Positions 35,475-44,193 of a DNA stretch of 64,000 nt are shown piece after piece (within the stretch, counting starts at the first letter, position 1; every line of letters begins with the position of its first letter). The DNA comes from JAWLAT01 sp041395325. Its GTDB lineage: Bacteria; Pseudomonadota; Gammaproteobacteria; Xanthomonadales; SZUA-5. The DNA is taken from contig JAWLAT010000012.1 in assembly GCA_041395325.1 (NCBI GenBank), positions 67,890-131,889 on the forward strand, given 5' to 3'. Below the pieces are notes generated by a model. The model was not told where the DNA came from. It saw only the letters and a program-made list of their open reading frames with translations, and made no database searches. The position numbers and the translations under genes are program-made.

Positions 35475-35801
35475 ATGCCAACGATCCAATACCAGCTATC
35501 AGAATCAAAGGGTGGCCTCCAGTCGAATCCGGAAAGCGCGGTTGCGACGCAATCCAATACGACTCTTGAATTCACACTAGTGGGTTCCGCGGCGACTGAT
35601 TATCGAATCACGGGCTACAACTCGACGGACCGGAAGAATCAACTCGGGGCGCCGACCATCAGCAGCGACGGCATCACCATGACGATCAATGACGTAAATT
35701 CACAGTCTGAGACGATTAACATCAACGTCGACGTCGAACATCGCAAACATTCAACCAAGCATCAAGTAGATCCGCAGGTTCAGAACATGCCTCCAGACTG
35801 A
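35475..35801 (+). CDS. Small acidic Ser/Thr/Asn-rich protein downstream of the kinase
   Basis: Encodes 108 residues without signal peptide or membrane helix. The sequence is beta-prone (TTLEFTLVGSAATDYRITGY, ITMTINDVNSQSETININVDV) and ends VDPQVQNMPPD. The ATG at 35475 has GGAG 7 bases upstream and lies 16 bases after the kinase stop, so the two are probably one operon. Composition is AT-richer than most of the window, like the kinase 3' end. The family is not recognised with confidence; it could be a kinase substrate or partner (inference from position only). Confidence 0.65.
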   Translation: MPTIQYQLSESKGGLQSNPESAVATQSNTTLEFTLVGSAATDYRITGYNSTDRKNQLGAPTISSDGITMTINDVNSQSETININVDVEHRKHSTKHQVDPQVQNMPPD

Positions 35802-35915
35802 TTTGAGGCTCATGAACCACGTGACCATGTATCCAGACTGATTCCGGCGCGAGGAGACTCGCGTCGGGTCGAGGAACGGTCGCTGGCCAAGTGCTGACCA
35901 GGAGGCGACGAACGA

Positions 35916-36281
35916 TCAGTACGACCGACAAGACCCCGTCCGGGTCCGCTCGCGGTCGCCATCGTCGTATTCGATGTCCAGGGTCACGCCGTCACGGTGC
36001 ATGCGGGTGATTCGGCCGGCGTACCAGTCGGTGCCGCCGGCCCACTGGCAGTGCACGCGGGTGCCGACGCGCCAGTCGTAGGGGCGGACCTGGTTGTAAG
36101 GGCGGGTTTCGCGGGTGCCGTCGTCGTAGACGATGGTGATCTTGTTGCCGTTAACCTTCTCGATCACCCCGGGGAACCAGTATTCGCCGCCCTGCCACTG
36201 GGCCAGGACCCAGTCGCCGCGCTGCTGGGCGGCCACGTTCAGACAGGCAAACAGCAACAGCCACGGTGCCAGACGACGCAT
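35916..36281 (-). CDS. Exported protein with two Tudor/agenet-like repeats
   Basis: Encodes 121 residues: a signal peptide (about 1-19, MRRLAPWLLLFACLNVAA), then two similar 45-residue units, GDWVLAQWQGGEYWFPGVI...ITIVYDDGTRETRP and GTRVHCQWAGGTDWYAGRI...LDIEYDDGDRERTR. The W-Y/W-G-R/I pattern followed by a YDDG turn is that of Tudor/agenet-type small barrels. GGGGGA precedes the ATG at 36281 at suitable spacing. Tudor-like folds bind peptides or nucleic acid inside cells; an exported version is unusual and its ligand is unknown. It is divergent from the nitrilase gene. Confidence 0.72.
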   Translation of the reverse strand: MRRLAPWLLLFACLNVAAQQRGDWVLAQWQGGEYWFPGVIEKVNGNKITIVYDDGTRETRPYNQVRPYDWRVGTRVHCQWAGGTDWYAGRITRMHRDGVTLDIEYDDGDRERTRTGSCRSY

Positions 36282-36406
36282 CGTTGATTCCCCCGATTCA
36301 AGCGATGGCCGTACTTTAGCAGCGCCGCATGCGGATTTCGCCACCGCGGGTTCGAGCCGCTACGCTTGCTCCCTCGCAGCGACCCTCGCGACCGCAGGAG
36401 ATCGGC

Positions 36407-37393
36407 ATGGGTGAATTGCACGTGGCCCTGGCACAGCTGGCGCCCTGCTGGCTGGACCGCGCCGGGACCTTGGCCAGGGTTTGTCAGGCCATTGCCGCGG
36501 CCGGTGCCGATCAGGCCCGGCTGGTCTGCTTCGGTGAAGCCTTCGTGCCCGGTTATCCCTTCTGGCTGGAACACACCGATGGCGCCCGTTTCGAATCGCC
36601 GCTGCAGCAGACGCTGTTCGCCCACTACGCCGATCAGGCGGTGTGCATCGACCGTGGCGATCTGGACCCGGTCTGCGATGCGGCCCGCGATCAGCGCTGC
36701 TGGGTGGTGTTGGGCATCATCGAGCGGCCTGCGGATCGCGGCGGTCACAGCCTCTACGCCAGTGCGGTGACCATCGACGACGGCGGCCGGGTCCGCAATG
36801 TCCACCGCAAGCTGATGCCCACCTACGAGGAACGGCTGGTCTGGTCGCCGGGCGATGGCCATGGTCTGCGGACCTTCCAGATCGACGGCTTCACCCTCGG
36901 CAGCCTCAACTGCTGGGAGAACTGGATGCCGCTGGCGCGCACCGCCCTGTACGCCCAGGGCGTGGATGTGCATGTGGCCTTGTGGCCAGGCAATGTGCGC
37001 AACACCGAGCTGATCACCCGCTGCATCGCGCTGGAGGGACGCGCCTATGCGCTCTCGGTTGGCGCCTTGTGGGATCCCACACTGATCGACCCCGCCTTGC
37101 CGGAGGCCGACACCCTGCAACGCTGCCTGCAGCAGGCCAGCGCCGATGGCGGCAGTTGCATCGCCGCGCCGGACGGCCAATGGCTGCTCGAACCGCAGGC
37201 AGGCGAAGCGCGCCTGCTGACGGCGACGCTGGAGGCGGCCGCGATCCGCCGCGCCCGCCAGAATTTCGATCCCTGCGGACACTATTCGCGCCCCGATGTA
37301 CTGCAGCTGCAGGTCAATCGCAGCCGTCAGGTCAGCGCCGTATTCGATGATTCGGCGCCGGGTCGAACAGGCGACGCGGCGGAAGAACCGTAG
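36407..37393 (+). CDS. Nitrilase family carbon-nitrogen hydrolase
   Basis: A 328-residue cytoplasmic enzyme of the nitrilase superfamily. The catalytic triad is Glu44 (CFGEAFVPGYP), Lys135 (HRKLMPTYEERLVW) and Cys169 (LNCWENWMP). The NCWEN motif and TYEERLVWSPGDG belong to branch 1 (true nitrilases, R-CN to carboxylate plus ammonia). This suggests a genuine nitrilase rather than an amidase, but the substrate is unknown. GCAGGAG lies 6 bases before the ATG at 36407, which settles the start. It is divergent from the Tudor-like gene and convergent with the TPR-oxygenase gene (3 bases between stops). Confidence 0.9.
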   Translation: MGELHVALAQLAPCWLDRAGTLARVCQAIAAAGADQARLVCFGEAFVPGYPFWLEHTDGARFESPLQQTLFAHYADQAVCIDRGDLDPVCDAARDQRCWVVLGIIERPADRGGHSLYASAVTIDDGGRVRNVHRKLMPTYEERLVWSPGDGHGLRTFQIDGFTLGSLNCWENWMPLARTALYAQGVDVHVALWPGNVRNTELITRCIALEGRAYALSVGALWDPTLIDPALPEADTLQRCLQQASADGGSCIAAPDGQWLLEPQAGEARLLTATLEAAAIRRARQNFDPCGHYSRPDVLQLQVNRSRQVSAVFDDSAPGRTGDAAEEP

Positions 37394-37396
37394 GCC

Positions 37397-39238
37397 TCAG
37401 GCCTTTGGCAGCATGTCAAAGGCGATCGTGACGCGCGGGTGCTCATCGACGAAGGGCACGGTGCCGTGCCACAGGTACGAGGGGAACAGCGCCAGGTGAC
37501 CCAATTGCGGTCGAATCACGCGGCGCGGGGGCAGGTTCAGACCCAGCTCGACTGGCGGCTGGCCAAACTGGATATGGCCGGCGTGGTCGTCCTCGGCGGC
37601 CTGGCGCACGGTCGGCGGCAGGGCGACATAGAAGGCCGAGCTCATCCAGCCTTCGGAATGGAAGTGGTTGACGTGATTGCCCGATGACCACAGCTTGACC
37701 GACCAGGAGCCGGAAAAGCTGACGCTGCGCTGGCGCCGCCGCAGGTAGGGATGTTCGGGGTTGACCGGCAGCGAAGCGATGCGCCCTTCGATGGCGCGCA
37801 GCAGCGCCTGCTCCACCGCCACGATCTCCGGCTCCGGCCGACCAAACAAGCGACCGGAAGTCTGCGAGCCGCCGCGCAGACTCTGCCGCACCGGTTCGGT
37901 GGTGGCCTGATGCAGGCGATCGAGCGTGGCCATCAGCGCGTCAAGAAACTCGGCCATGCTGGCGTAGCCCGGCGGTGGCTGAACCTCGACCAGCGCGACC
38001 AGCTGCTCGTAGTCGCACAGCCAGTGCTCGCGCTCGTCGCCAAGCAACCGCCAGGCGGTGGCCAGATAGGCCCAGCTCTCCTGATTGTCCGGATCGATGT
38101 CGACCGCATGACGGGACAGCTCGGCCGCGCGATCCCACTGGCCGGCCTTGAGCAGATGGCGAACATAGGCGTTGAGGAAGCTGGGATTGTCTCGTCCCCA
38201 GTCGCGATGGGCCTGCGCATACAACGGCGCCGCCTGATCCGGCCGGTCCAGCAATTCCAGCGCGTTGGCCTGCAGTGTCACCAGCAAGGGATGGTCTTCG
38301 CGGCCGCGCAGCTGTGCCAACCGTTGCAGGGCTTCCTCGCAGCGCTTGGCTTCCAGCAGAAAGGACACGTAGGCCAACTGCAGTTCGCCGTGTTCCGGGC
38401 GCGCATCGGCCGCGCCTCGAAAGGCGTTCAGTGGATCCTCGGCGCCGTCGCCTCGCTCACCGTATTCCCACTGGATGTTGGCGCGGGTGACGTGGCCCGG
38501 CACATAGTCGGGATACTCGCGGGTCAGCTGCTGCGCCTGAGCCGTCGCCTCGGTCAATTGGCCGACCTCGACTCGGGCACCAATCTCGGCATCACTGAGC
38601 TCCGGCCCCTCGCCGCCGTGCTGACGTGCCTGCTGGTAGGACACCAAGGCCTGCTGTGGCCGACCGAGCATCCGCTGCACACCACCCAAAGTGGCCCAGG
38701 CGCGGGCGTTGCCGGGCTGCAGGTCCAGACTGTGCCGCAGCGCCGCGTCGGCGCCTGCGAGGTCATTGATGGCACGCCGGGCATTCCCCAGGCCGTGCCA
38801 GGCCCGCGCATTGCCGGGTTGGAGCTCGGTCGCGCGTTGCAGCGCAGACTGCGCCTGACTGGCCCTACCCAGCGTCAGCGCGCACAGTCCCAGTTCCAGC
38901 CATGCGGCGGGTTGCGTAGGCAGCGAGCGGGTGACCTGTTGCCAACACTCCAGCGCTTCGGCATGCCGCCCCAGCTTGCGCAGCAAGGTGGCGTAGTTGG
39001 CCAGCACATTGGGCTGGCCCGGCGCGAGTTGCAACGCGCGCCGCAGAGCCGCTTCGGCGCCAACGCCATCACCGGCCTGACCCAGGCAGATGCCGAGCAA
39101 TTGTTGCGCATCGGGCGCCGCCGGCGCTTCCTGCGCGAGCGCGCGAGCCTGAGTCACGGCCTGAGCCAGTCCGCCACTGCCGAGCAACCGGTGAATCTGC
39201 TGCGCACGGGCCATCTGGGCGGCATTCAGAGGGGTCAT
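37397..39238 (-). CDS. TPR protein with C-terminal 2OG-Fe(II) oxygenase domain
   Basis: A 613-residue protein. Residues about 10-420 are tandem TPR-type 34-residue repeats (for example PGQPNVLANYATLLRKLGRH). The C-terminal 190 residues are a putative 2-oxoglutarate/iron oxygenase: NHVNHFHSEGWMSSAFYVALP gives the first His and acidic ligand, GHLALFPSYLWHGTVPF the second His, and RVTIAFD the C-terminal Arg. The TPR part suggests a protein substrate or partner. The start at 39238 is chosen over 39289 because the extra 17 residues do not fit the family; neither site has a strong ribosome-binding site. Substrate unknown. Confidence 0.82.
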   Translation of the reverse strand: MTPLNAAQMARAQQIHRLLGSGGLAQAVTQARALAQEAPAAPDAQQLLGICLGQAGDGVGAEAALRRALQLAPGQPNVLANYATLLRKLGRHAEALECWQQVTRSLPTQPAAWLELGLCALTLGRASQAQSALQRATELQPGNARAWHGLGNARRAINDLAGADAALRHSLDLQPGNARAWATLGGVQRMLGRPQQALVSYQQARQHGGEGPELSDAEIGARVEVGQLTEATAQAQQLTREYPDYVPGHVTRANIQWEYGERGDGAEDPLNAFRGAADARPEHGELQLAYVSFLLEAKRCEEALQRLAQLRGREDHPLLVTLQANALELLDRPDQAAPLYAQAHRDWGRDNPSFLNAYVRHLLKAGQWDRAAELSRHAVDIDPDNQESWAYLATAWRLLGDEREHWLCDYEQLVALVEVQPPPGYASMAEFLDALMATLDRLHQATTEPVRQSLRGGSQTSGRLFGRPEPEIVAVEQALLRAIEGRIASLPVNPEHPYLRRRQRSVSFSGSWSVKLWSSGNHVNHFHSEGWMSSAFYVALPPTVRQAAEDDHAGHIQFGQPPVELGLNLPPRRVIRPQLGHLALFPSYLWHGTVPFVDEHPRVTIAFDMLPKA

Positions 39239-39420
39239 GGGCGAGCTTCGATCAACGGCGACGGGCGATGTTAGCGCGCACGCCGGCATCGCCCGAATGA
39301 CGCAGGTCAGCCGTGCAGCCGGCGACGCCCTGGGCAGGTCCGGCTCAGCGGTTGAGGTTCTGTCAACGGGACAGGTCGTATGCTTGGCGCCCTTTTGTCC
39401 CGAATCGAACGGATGCCGGC

Positions 39421-42174
39421 ATGAGTTTTCGTCCCTGGAGGTTGCTCTGGTTGCTCCTTGTGCCCACCTGGCTGGCTGCCAGCGAGCTGCCCGAACTGCC
39501 CTATGAGCGCTTCGTGCTCGACAACGGTCTGACGGTGGTGGTGCACACCGACCGCAAGGCGCCGATCGTGGCCGTGAACGTCTGGTACCACGTCGGCAGC
39601 AAGGACGAGCCGGCGGGCCGCACCGGCTTCGCCCACTTGTTCGAACACCTGATGTTCAACGGCAGCAAGAACCACCCGGGTGAGTTCTTTGATCCCTTTG
39701 AGCAGGTCGGCGCCACCGACATGAACGGCACCACATCGCAGGATCGCACCAACTATTTCCAGACCGTGCCGACGACGGCGCTGGAGATGGCGCTGTGGAT
39801 GGAATCGGACCGCATGGGCCATCTGCTGCCGGCGATCGACCAGGCCAAGCTGGATGAGCAGCGTGGCGTGGTCAAGAACGAAAAGCGCCAGGGCGACAAC
39901 CAGCCCTACGGGGCGTTGTGGGAACGATTGCTGGCCAGCAGCTTTCCGCCCGGTCACCCCTATCACCACGACACGATCGGCTCGATGGAGGATCTCGATG
40001 CTGCGGCGGTCGAGGATGTCGGGCTGTGGTTCGAGTCCTGGTACGGCGCCGCCAATGCCACATTGGTGCTGGCCGGCGATGTGGATGTCGCCACCGCACG
40101 CCCGCTGGTGGAGCAGTACTTCGGCTGGATCGGCTCGGGCCCACCGCGGCAACGGATGCAGCGGCAGATCGCCGCACGCCAGCTGTCGACCCGTGAAGTG
40201 ATCGAGGATCGCGTCCCGCAGGCGCGCTGGACGCGCAGCTGGAATGTGCCGCCGATGGGTGATCACGAGGCCGAGGCGCTGGATGTCGCAGCTGAAGTGC
40301 TCGGTGGCGGCAAGACCTCGCGGCTGTACCAGCGGCTGGTCTATCGCGACCAGATTGCCGACAACGTGTCGGTGAGCAATTCCAGCTTCGAACTGGCCGG
40401 GCTGTTCAGCATCAGCGTCGACATCAAGAGCGGCGTCGACGAAGCGCAGATCGAATCGGCGGTGATGGCCGAGCTGGCCCAGCTGCTCCGCGACGGGCCG
40501 ACCGAAGCCGAGCTGGTCAGGGTGCGTCGGGGTATCGAGAGCAGTTTCATCCGCGGGGTCGAGCGTATTGGTGGCTTCGGCGGCAAGGCCGACGTACTGG
40601 CCGCCGGCCAGGTGCACCTGGGTGACCCCGGTGCGGTCCGTGCCAGTCTGCAGCGCACCGTGGAGATGTCGGCACAAGACGTCCGTGATGCCGCCGGCCG
40701 CTGGCTGGCGCAGGGCGATCACACGATCCTGATCAGCCCGTTCACCGCTCGCGATGAAGCCTTGGACGATGCCGTGGATCGCAGCACCGGGGTGCCCAGC
40801 GTCGACAGCTTCCCGACGGTGCAGTTCCCCGCCATCGAACAGGCCCGCCTGAGCAACGGCATTCCGGTCTACTTCGCCCGCCGCGACGCCGTCCCGGTGA
40901 TCCAGATCAGCGCCATCTTCGCAGGCGGCTCGGCCTCCGATGCGCGGTTGGGTCTGCCGCTGGGGACGGCCGGCTTTGCCGCGTCGATGCTTGATGAGGG
41001 TGCCGGTGAGCGTGATGCCCTGCAGATCGCCACCACGCTGGACGAGCTGGGCGCCAGCCTCGCGGCCGGCAGCGGACTGGATCACGCCAGCGTCGGCCTT
41101 TCGACGCTGCGCGAGTCGCTGCAACCCGCGCTGGATCTGCTGGCCGATGTCATTCGCCGCCCGCGCTTCGACGAGGGCGAGATCGAGCGGTTGCGTTCGC
41201 GCTGGCTGGCCAGCATTGCGCAGGAACGGGCACAGCCGACGGGGCTGGCGTTGCGTCTGCTGCCACCGTTGCTCTACGGCGCCGGTCATCCCTATGCGAT
41301 CCCCTTCACCGGATCGGGCGACGAAGCGTCGATCTCTGCGCTGCGGCGCGAGGACCTGCTGGCCTGGCAGCGCGCCACGCTGCGCCCGGAAGGCATGCAG
41401 CTGGTTGTGGTCGGCGACAGCCAACTGGATCAGATTCTGCCCCAGCTGGAGCGGGCCTTCGGGCGCTGGCGCGGTGAGGCCGTGGAAGCAGCGCCCGCCA
41501 TTCCGCCTGCGACGGCCGCGACGACGCCGCGGCTGTACCTGATCGATCGACCGAACGCGCCGCAGTCGCTGCTGCTCGGCGGTCGATTGCTCCCGCCCAC
41601 CGGCAGTGCCGACGAAACGGCCATCGATGCGGCCGTCAATGTGCTGGGCGGGATGTTCAGCTCACGCCTGAACATGAATCTGCGCGAAGACAAGCACTGG
41701 GCCTACGGCGCCTATGCCTTCGCCAGCAACGGCCGCGGCCCACGGCCGCTGATGCTGTATGCCCAGGTGCAGACGCCGGAAAGTGCCCAGGCACTGGCCG
41801 AAATGGCGCGGGAGCTGAGCGAGATCGGCAGCAGCCGACCACCCGCCGAGGCTGAGTTGCAGCGGATTGTCGACAACGAGATTCGCGGCCTGCCGGGCAG
41901 TTTCGAGACTGCCGGCGCCGTCGCCTCGGCGATCCAGGGCATGCTTCGCTACGACCGGCCGCTGGACTATGTCAGCCAGACCACCCAGCGCCTGCAGTCG
42001 CTGCCGCTGACCGAGGTGTCGGCGGCTGCGCAGCAGTATCTGCGCCAGGACGACTTCATCTGGCTGGTTGTCGGCGATCGACGGGAGATCGAAGCCTCGC
42101 TGCGCGAACTCGGCTGGGGCGAGCTGGTGCTGCTGGGCGAGGACGGGCAGTCGCTACCGGCCAGCAGCGACTGA
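39421..42174 (+). CDS. M16 family zinc metallopeptidase (pitrilysin-like, two-domain)
   Basis: A 917-residue exported peptidase. The signal peptide ends near residue 20 (TWLAASE). The N-terminal M16 domain carries the inverted zinc motif His72-x-x-Glu75-His76 (HLFEH), with the downstream acidic helix DEQRGVVKNEKRQ supplying the third ligand. The C-terminal half (about 480-917) is a second M16 domain without the motif, including NVLGGMFSSRLNMNLREDKHWAYG. This active-plus-inactive arrangement is usual for the family. The ATG at 39421 is preceded by GGATG at close spacing. It likely degrades peptides in the periplasm. Confidence 0.92.
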   Translation: MSFRPWRLLWLLLVPTWLAASELPELPYERFVLDNGLTVVVHTDRKAPIVAVNVWYHVGSKDEPAGRTGFAHLFEHLMFNGSKNHPGEFFDPFEQVGATDMNGTTSQDRTNYFQTVPTTALEMALWMESDRMGHLLPAIDQAKLDEQRGVVKNEKRQGDNQPYGALWERLLASSFPPGHPYHHDTIGSMEDLDAAAVEDVGLWFESWYGAANATLVLAGDVDVATARPLVEQYFGWIGSGPPRQRMQRQIAARQLSTREVIEDRVPQARWTRSWNVPPMGDHEAEALDVAAEVLGGGKTSRLYQRLVYRDQIADNVSVSNSSFELAGLFSISVDIKSGVDEAQIESAVMAELAQLLRDGPTEAELVRVRRGIESSFIRGVERIGGFGGKADVLAAGQVHLGDPGAVRASLQRTVEMSAQDVRDAAGRWLAQGDHTILISPFTARDEALDDAVDRSTGVPSVDSFPTVQFPAIEQARLSNGIPVYFARRDAVPVIQISAIFAGGSASDARLGLPLGTAGFAASMLDEGAGERDALQIATTLDELGASLAAGSGLDHASVGLSTLRESLQPALDLLADVIRRPRFDEGEIERLRSRWLASIAQERAQPTGLALRLLPPLLYGAGHPYAIPFTGSGDEASISALRREDLLAWQRATLRPEGMQLVVVGDSQLDQILPQLERAFGRWRGEAVEAAPAIPPATAATTPRLYLIDRPNAPQSLLLGGRLLPPTGSADETAIDAAVNVLGGMFSSRLNMNLREDKHWAYGAYAFASNGRGPRPLMLYAQVQTPESAQALAEMARELSEIGSSRPPAEAELQRIVDNEIRGLPGSFETAGAVASAIQGMLRYDRPLDYVSQTTQRLQSLPLTEVSAAAQQYLRQDDFIWLVVGDRREIEASLRELGWGELVLLGEDGQSLPASSD

Positions 42175-42216
42175 TCGATCGGGCAGTCGCGGGTTGACCT
42201 GACCGACATCGGCGGG

Positions 42217-42984
42217 TCAATCCAGCGGCGGCCAGCCTGCCGGATCCAGCGTGTCTCGATAGGCGTGCCAGGTGGCGTAGGCCAGCCAGGGCATCAGGAA
42301 GACCAGTCCGAGGCCGGCGGTCAGGAAGCCCAGCGCGGTCAGACCGGCCAGCAGCAACCCCCACAGCAGCATCGTCGTCTTGTTGCGCAGCACCGCGTTG
42401 ATGCTGGAGATGCAGGCCGTGATCATGTCGACCTCGCGGTCGGCGATCATCGGCAAGGACACGGCTGCGGCGGCGAAGGTGAGCGCGGCAAAGACCGAAC
42501 CGGCTGCCGAGCCGATCAACAGGAACTCGGCCAGCGTGTGCCAGTCGTGCGGGTCGATCGGTACGAAGGCGCTGACCATCATGCCGGCCCTTGACCAGAC
42601 CAGCAGCACCACCAGCTGCGCCAGCGCGAAGACCGCCGCCTGACCGACCACACGACGGGCCAGCGTGAAGGAATGCCGCAGGTTTGGCCGACGCCCGGCC
42701 TGCAGTTCGCGGCTGACGCAGTACAGACCCACGCCCAGCAACGGTGCGATGAAGATGAATCCGGACAGCAGCGCAGCCAGCAGCGCGAAGCGCCCAAGCT
42801 GCCAGGCGAGCGCCGAAATCGCCAGACTCAGCAGTGCGATCACGCTGCCGAAGAGCAGGCTCAGTCCGGGCGCCCGGCGCCAGTCGTGCCAGCCCGCCGC
42901 CAACCAGCGCAGCGGTGCGCCGGCTGCCAGACGACGACAGGGCACGACAAAGGGTCGAGGTGTTTCAAGCTCGATGTCGGACAC
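42217..42984 (-). CDS. DUF2189 family membrane protein
   Basis: A 255-residue inner-membrane protein with about six helices, recognisable as DUF2189 by WLAAGWHDWRRAPGLSLLFG, the FIFIAPLLGVGLYCVSRELQAGRRPN segment and the conserved C-terminal LGLVFLMPWLAYATWHAYRD. The start is a GTG at 42984 (MSDIELETPRPF), supported by GGGAGGGAG 6-8 bases upstream. The function of the family is unknown. It marks the last clearly vertical gene before the accessory region. Confidence 0.85.
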   Translation of the reverse strand: MSDIELETPRPFVVPCRRLAAGAPLRWLAAGWHDWRRAPGLSLLFGSVIALLSLAISALAWQLGRFALLAALLSGFIFIAPLLGVGLYCVSRELQAGRRPNLRHSFTLARRVVGQAAVFALAQLVVLLVWSRAGMMVSAFVPIDPHDWHTLAEFLLIGSAAGSVFAALTFAAAAVSLPMIADREVDMITACISSINAVLRNKTTMLLWGLLLAGLTALGFLTAGLGLVFLMPWLAYATWHAYRDTLDPAGWPPLD

Positions 42985-43145
42985 GGTGCACTCCCTCCCA
43001 GGCGCACGCCCGGAGCATAGTGCAAGGTGGATGGCCGCATGAAGGCGCTCAGAACCGGCGAATTCGGTTTGACGTGACCTTGGTCAAGCAGCCTTCGATG
43101 GCTGCTGCACTGGGGGCGCGGATCAACGAACCGAAGCCCACGCTT
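42985..43145. other. Non-coding junction before the mobile-element remnants
   Basis: Apart from the DUF2189 ribosome-binding site at the left edge, I see no gene, repeat or promoter that I can support here. Mobile-element debris starts at its right edge. Confidence 0.4.
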
Positions 43146-43381
43146 ACCACCGACGTTTGCAGTGTCGCAGGGCTACATCAGGGGCAAGAGCGCGATTCAT
43201 CTGGCGCGGGCGTACGGGGAGCGCAAGCGCAACTTCGCAGGTCAGCACATCTGGGCCCGGGGCTACTTCGTTCGTATCAACGGTCGGTCGAGACGAAGCG
43301 ATGATGCGGACATACATCCGCAATCAGGAGAAGGAGGAGGAGGAGGAGGAGCGACTCGATCAGTTCGCCTTGTTGAGATAG
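43146..43381 (+). pseudogene. IS200/IS605-family transposase (TnpA) C-terminal fragment, frameshifted
   Basis: The reading PPTFAVSQGYIRGKSAIHL followed by ARAYGERKRNFAGQHIWARG is the C-terminal half of an IS200-type Y1 transposase (consensus around IPPKYAVSQ, GKSAIHLARVYGERKRNF, GQHFWARGYFVSTVGRDE). A tandem TTCG-TTCG at 43267-43274 shifts the frame; removing one copy restores GYFVSTVGRDEAMMRTYIR. The end NQEKEEEEEERLDQ shows a GAG triplet expansion where the family has EKEDERLDQ. The N-terminal half with the HUH motif is absent. It is an inactive remnant. Confidence 0.8.
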
Positions 43382-43575
43382 ACCCAGCCACCGAAGGGTA
43401 CGTTGCTGAAAAAAGTGAAAGTCCATTCGCTGGATCGCGCGTGGTGATCCGCGGTATTCAAGTGAGAATTTGGTGATTTCGGAATCGTGGACAATTCAGT
43501 GGGCAACCCGCAACCGTCAAACTCGCGGAGGTGGAGGTACGTACGTCGACTTCAGTACGCTGCTGATCATGATCT
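43382..43575. other. Spacer between the IS200 remnant and the IS21-derived element
   Basis: This stretch contains no supported gene and is somewhat AT-richer than the core genes. It ends in GATCT (43571-43575), the left copy of the target duplication of the IS21-derived element. Confidence 0.4.
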
Positions 43576-44193
43576 TGTCGGCGGCAGTCGTAAATTGCCC
43601 ACATGTGGCAGCTGAATTTTGCTCACTTTCGCCATCGTGGCGTCTTCGTTGGACCGGGGACGCAGTCTTGCTGGGCCCGCCGGGCGTGGGCAAGACCCAT
43701 CTGGCCATCAGTCTGGCCATTACCGCGGCCGAACGTGGACGGCGGGTGTACTACGGCACCCTGGTCGACCTGATCGATTCACTGCAGCAGGCCAAGACCG
43801 CCGGACGCCTGAACCAGCGTCTGGCTGTGTTGACCCACCCTTCGCTGCTGGTCGTCGACGAGATTGGCTACCTGCCCGTCAGCCACGACGGCGCGGTGCT
43901 CTTTTTCCAGTTGATGAACCGCCGCTACGAGCGTGCCTCCACCGTATTGACCTCCAACAAGCCCTTCGAAGACTGGGGCGCAGTCCTCGGCGACGAGGTC
44001 ATGGCCGCTGCCCTGATTGATCGCGTCCTGCACCACTGCCACCTGGTCAACATCCGCGGCAACAGCTACCGCACGCGGCTTCATCAGCAGCAAGAAGAAC
44101 GCCATCAAGGCAACTCAAACACGCACTGACCGGCAGTCCAAAGTCAGCAATTTTCGATCGCCAGAAGTGAGCAATTTTGGATTGGCGTTGACA
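43576..44193 (+). mobile_element. 618-bp deletion derivative of an IS21-family element with intact ends and GATCT target duplication
   Basis: The left end reads TGTC, then 12 bases, AAATTGCCCAC, 12 bases, AATTTTGCTCACTTT. The reverse complement of the right end reads TGTC, 12 bases, AAATTGCTCAC, 12 bases, AAAATTGCTGACTTT. This matched, multi-repeat terminal structure with TG/CA tips is typical of IS21-family elements. Both tips are flanked by GATCT (43571-43575 and 44194-44198), a 5-base target duplication. Inside there is only the C-terminal part of istB; istA and the istB start are gone. The intact duplication implies one insertion event, with the internal deletion happening before or after it. 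Confidence 0.82.
43662..44129 (+). pseudogene. istB fragment (IS21-family transposition helper ATPase), 5'-truncated
   Basis: Homology begins abruptly at AVLLGPPGVGKTHLAISLA, the Walker A motif of IstB/DnaC-like ATPases, and continues through Walker B (LLVVDEIGYLPV) and STVLTSNKPFEDWGAVLGD to the usual C-terminus HHCHLVNIRGNSYRTR. The N-terminal domain of about 90 residues that precedes Walker A in IstB is missing, replaced by the left terminal repeats of the element. The ATPase core itself is intact in frame, but without istA it should not support transposition alone. Confidence 0.85.

Noticed and set aside
43470..43661. In-frame extension upstream of the istB fragment as a real N-terminus
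   Set aside because: The extension crosses the left terminal repeats of the IS21-derived element and the target duplication; it has no IstB similarity before the Walker A region.
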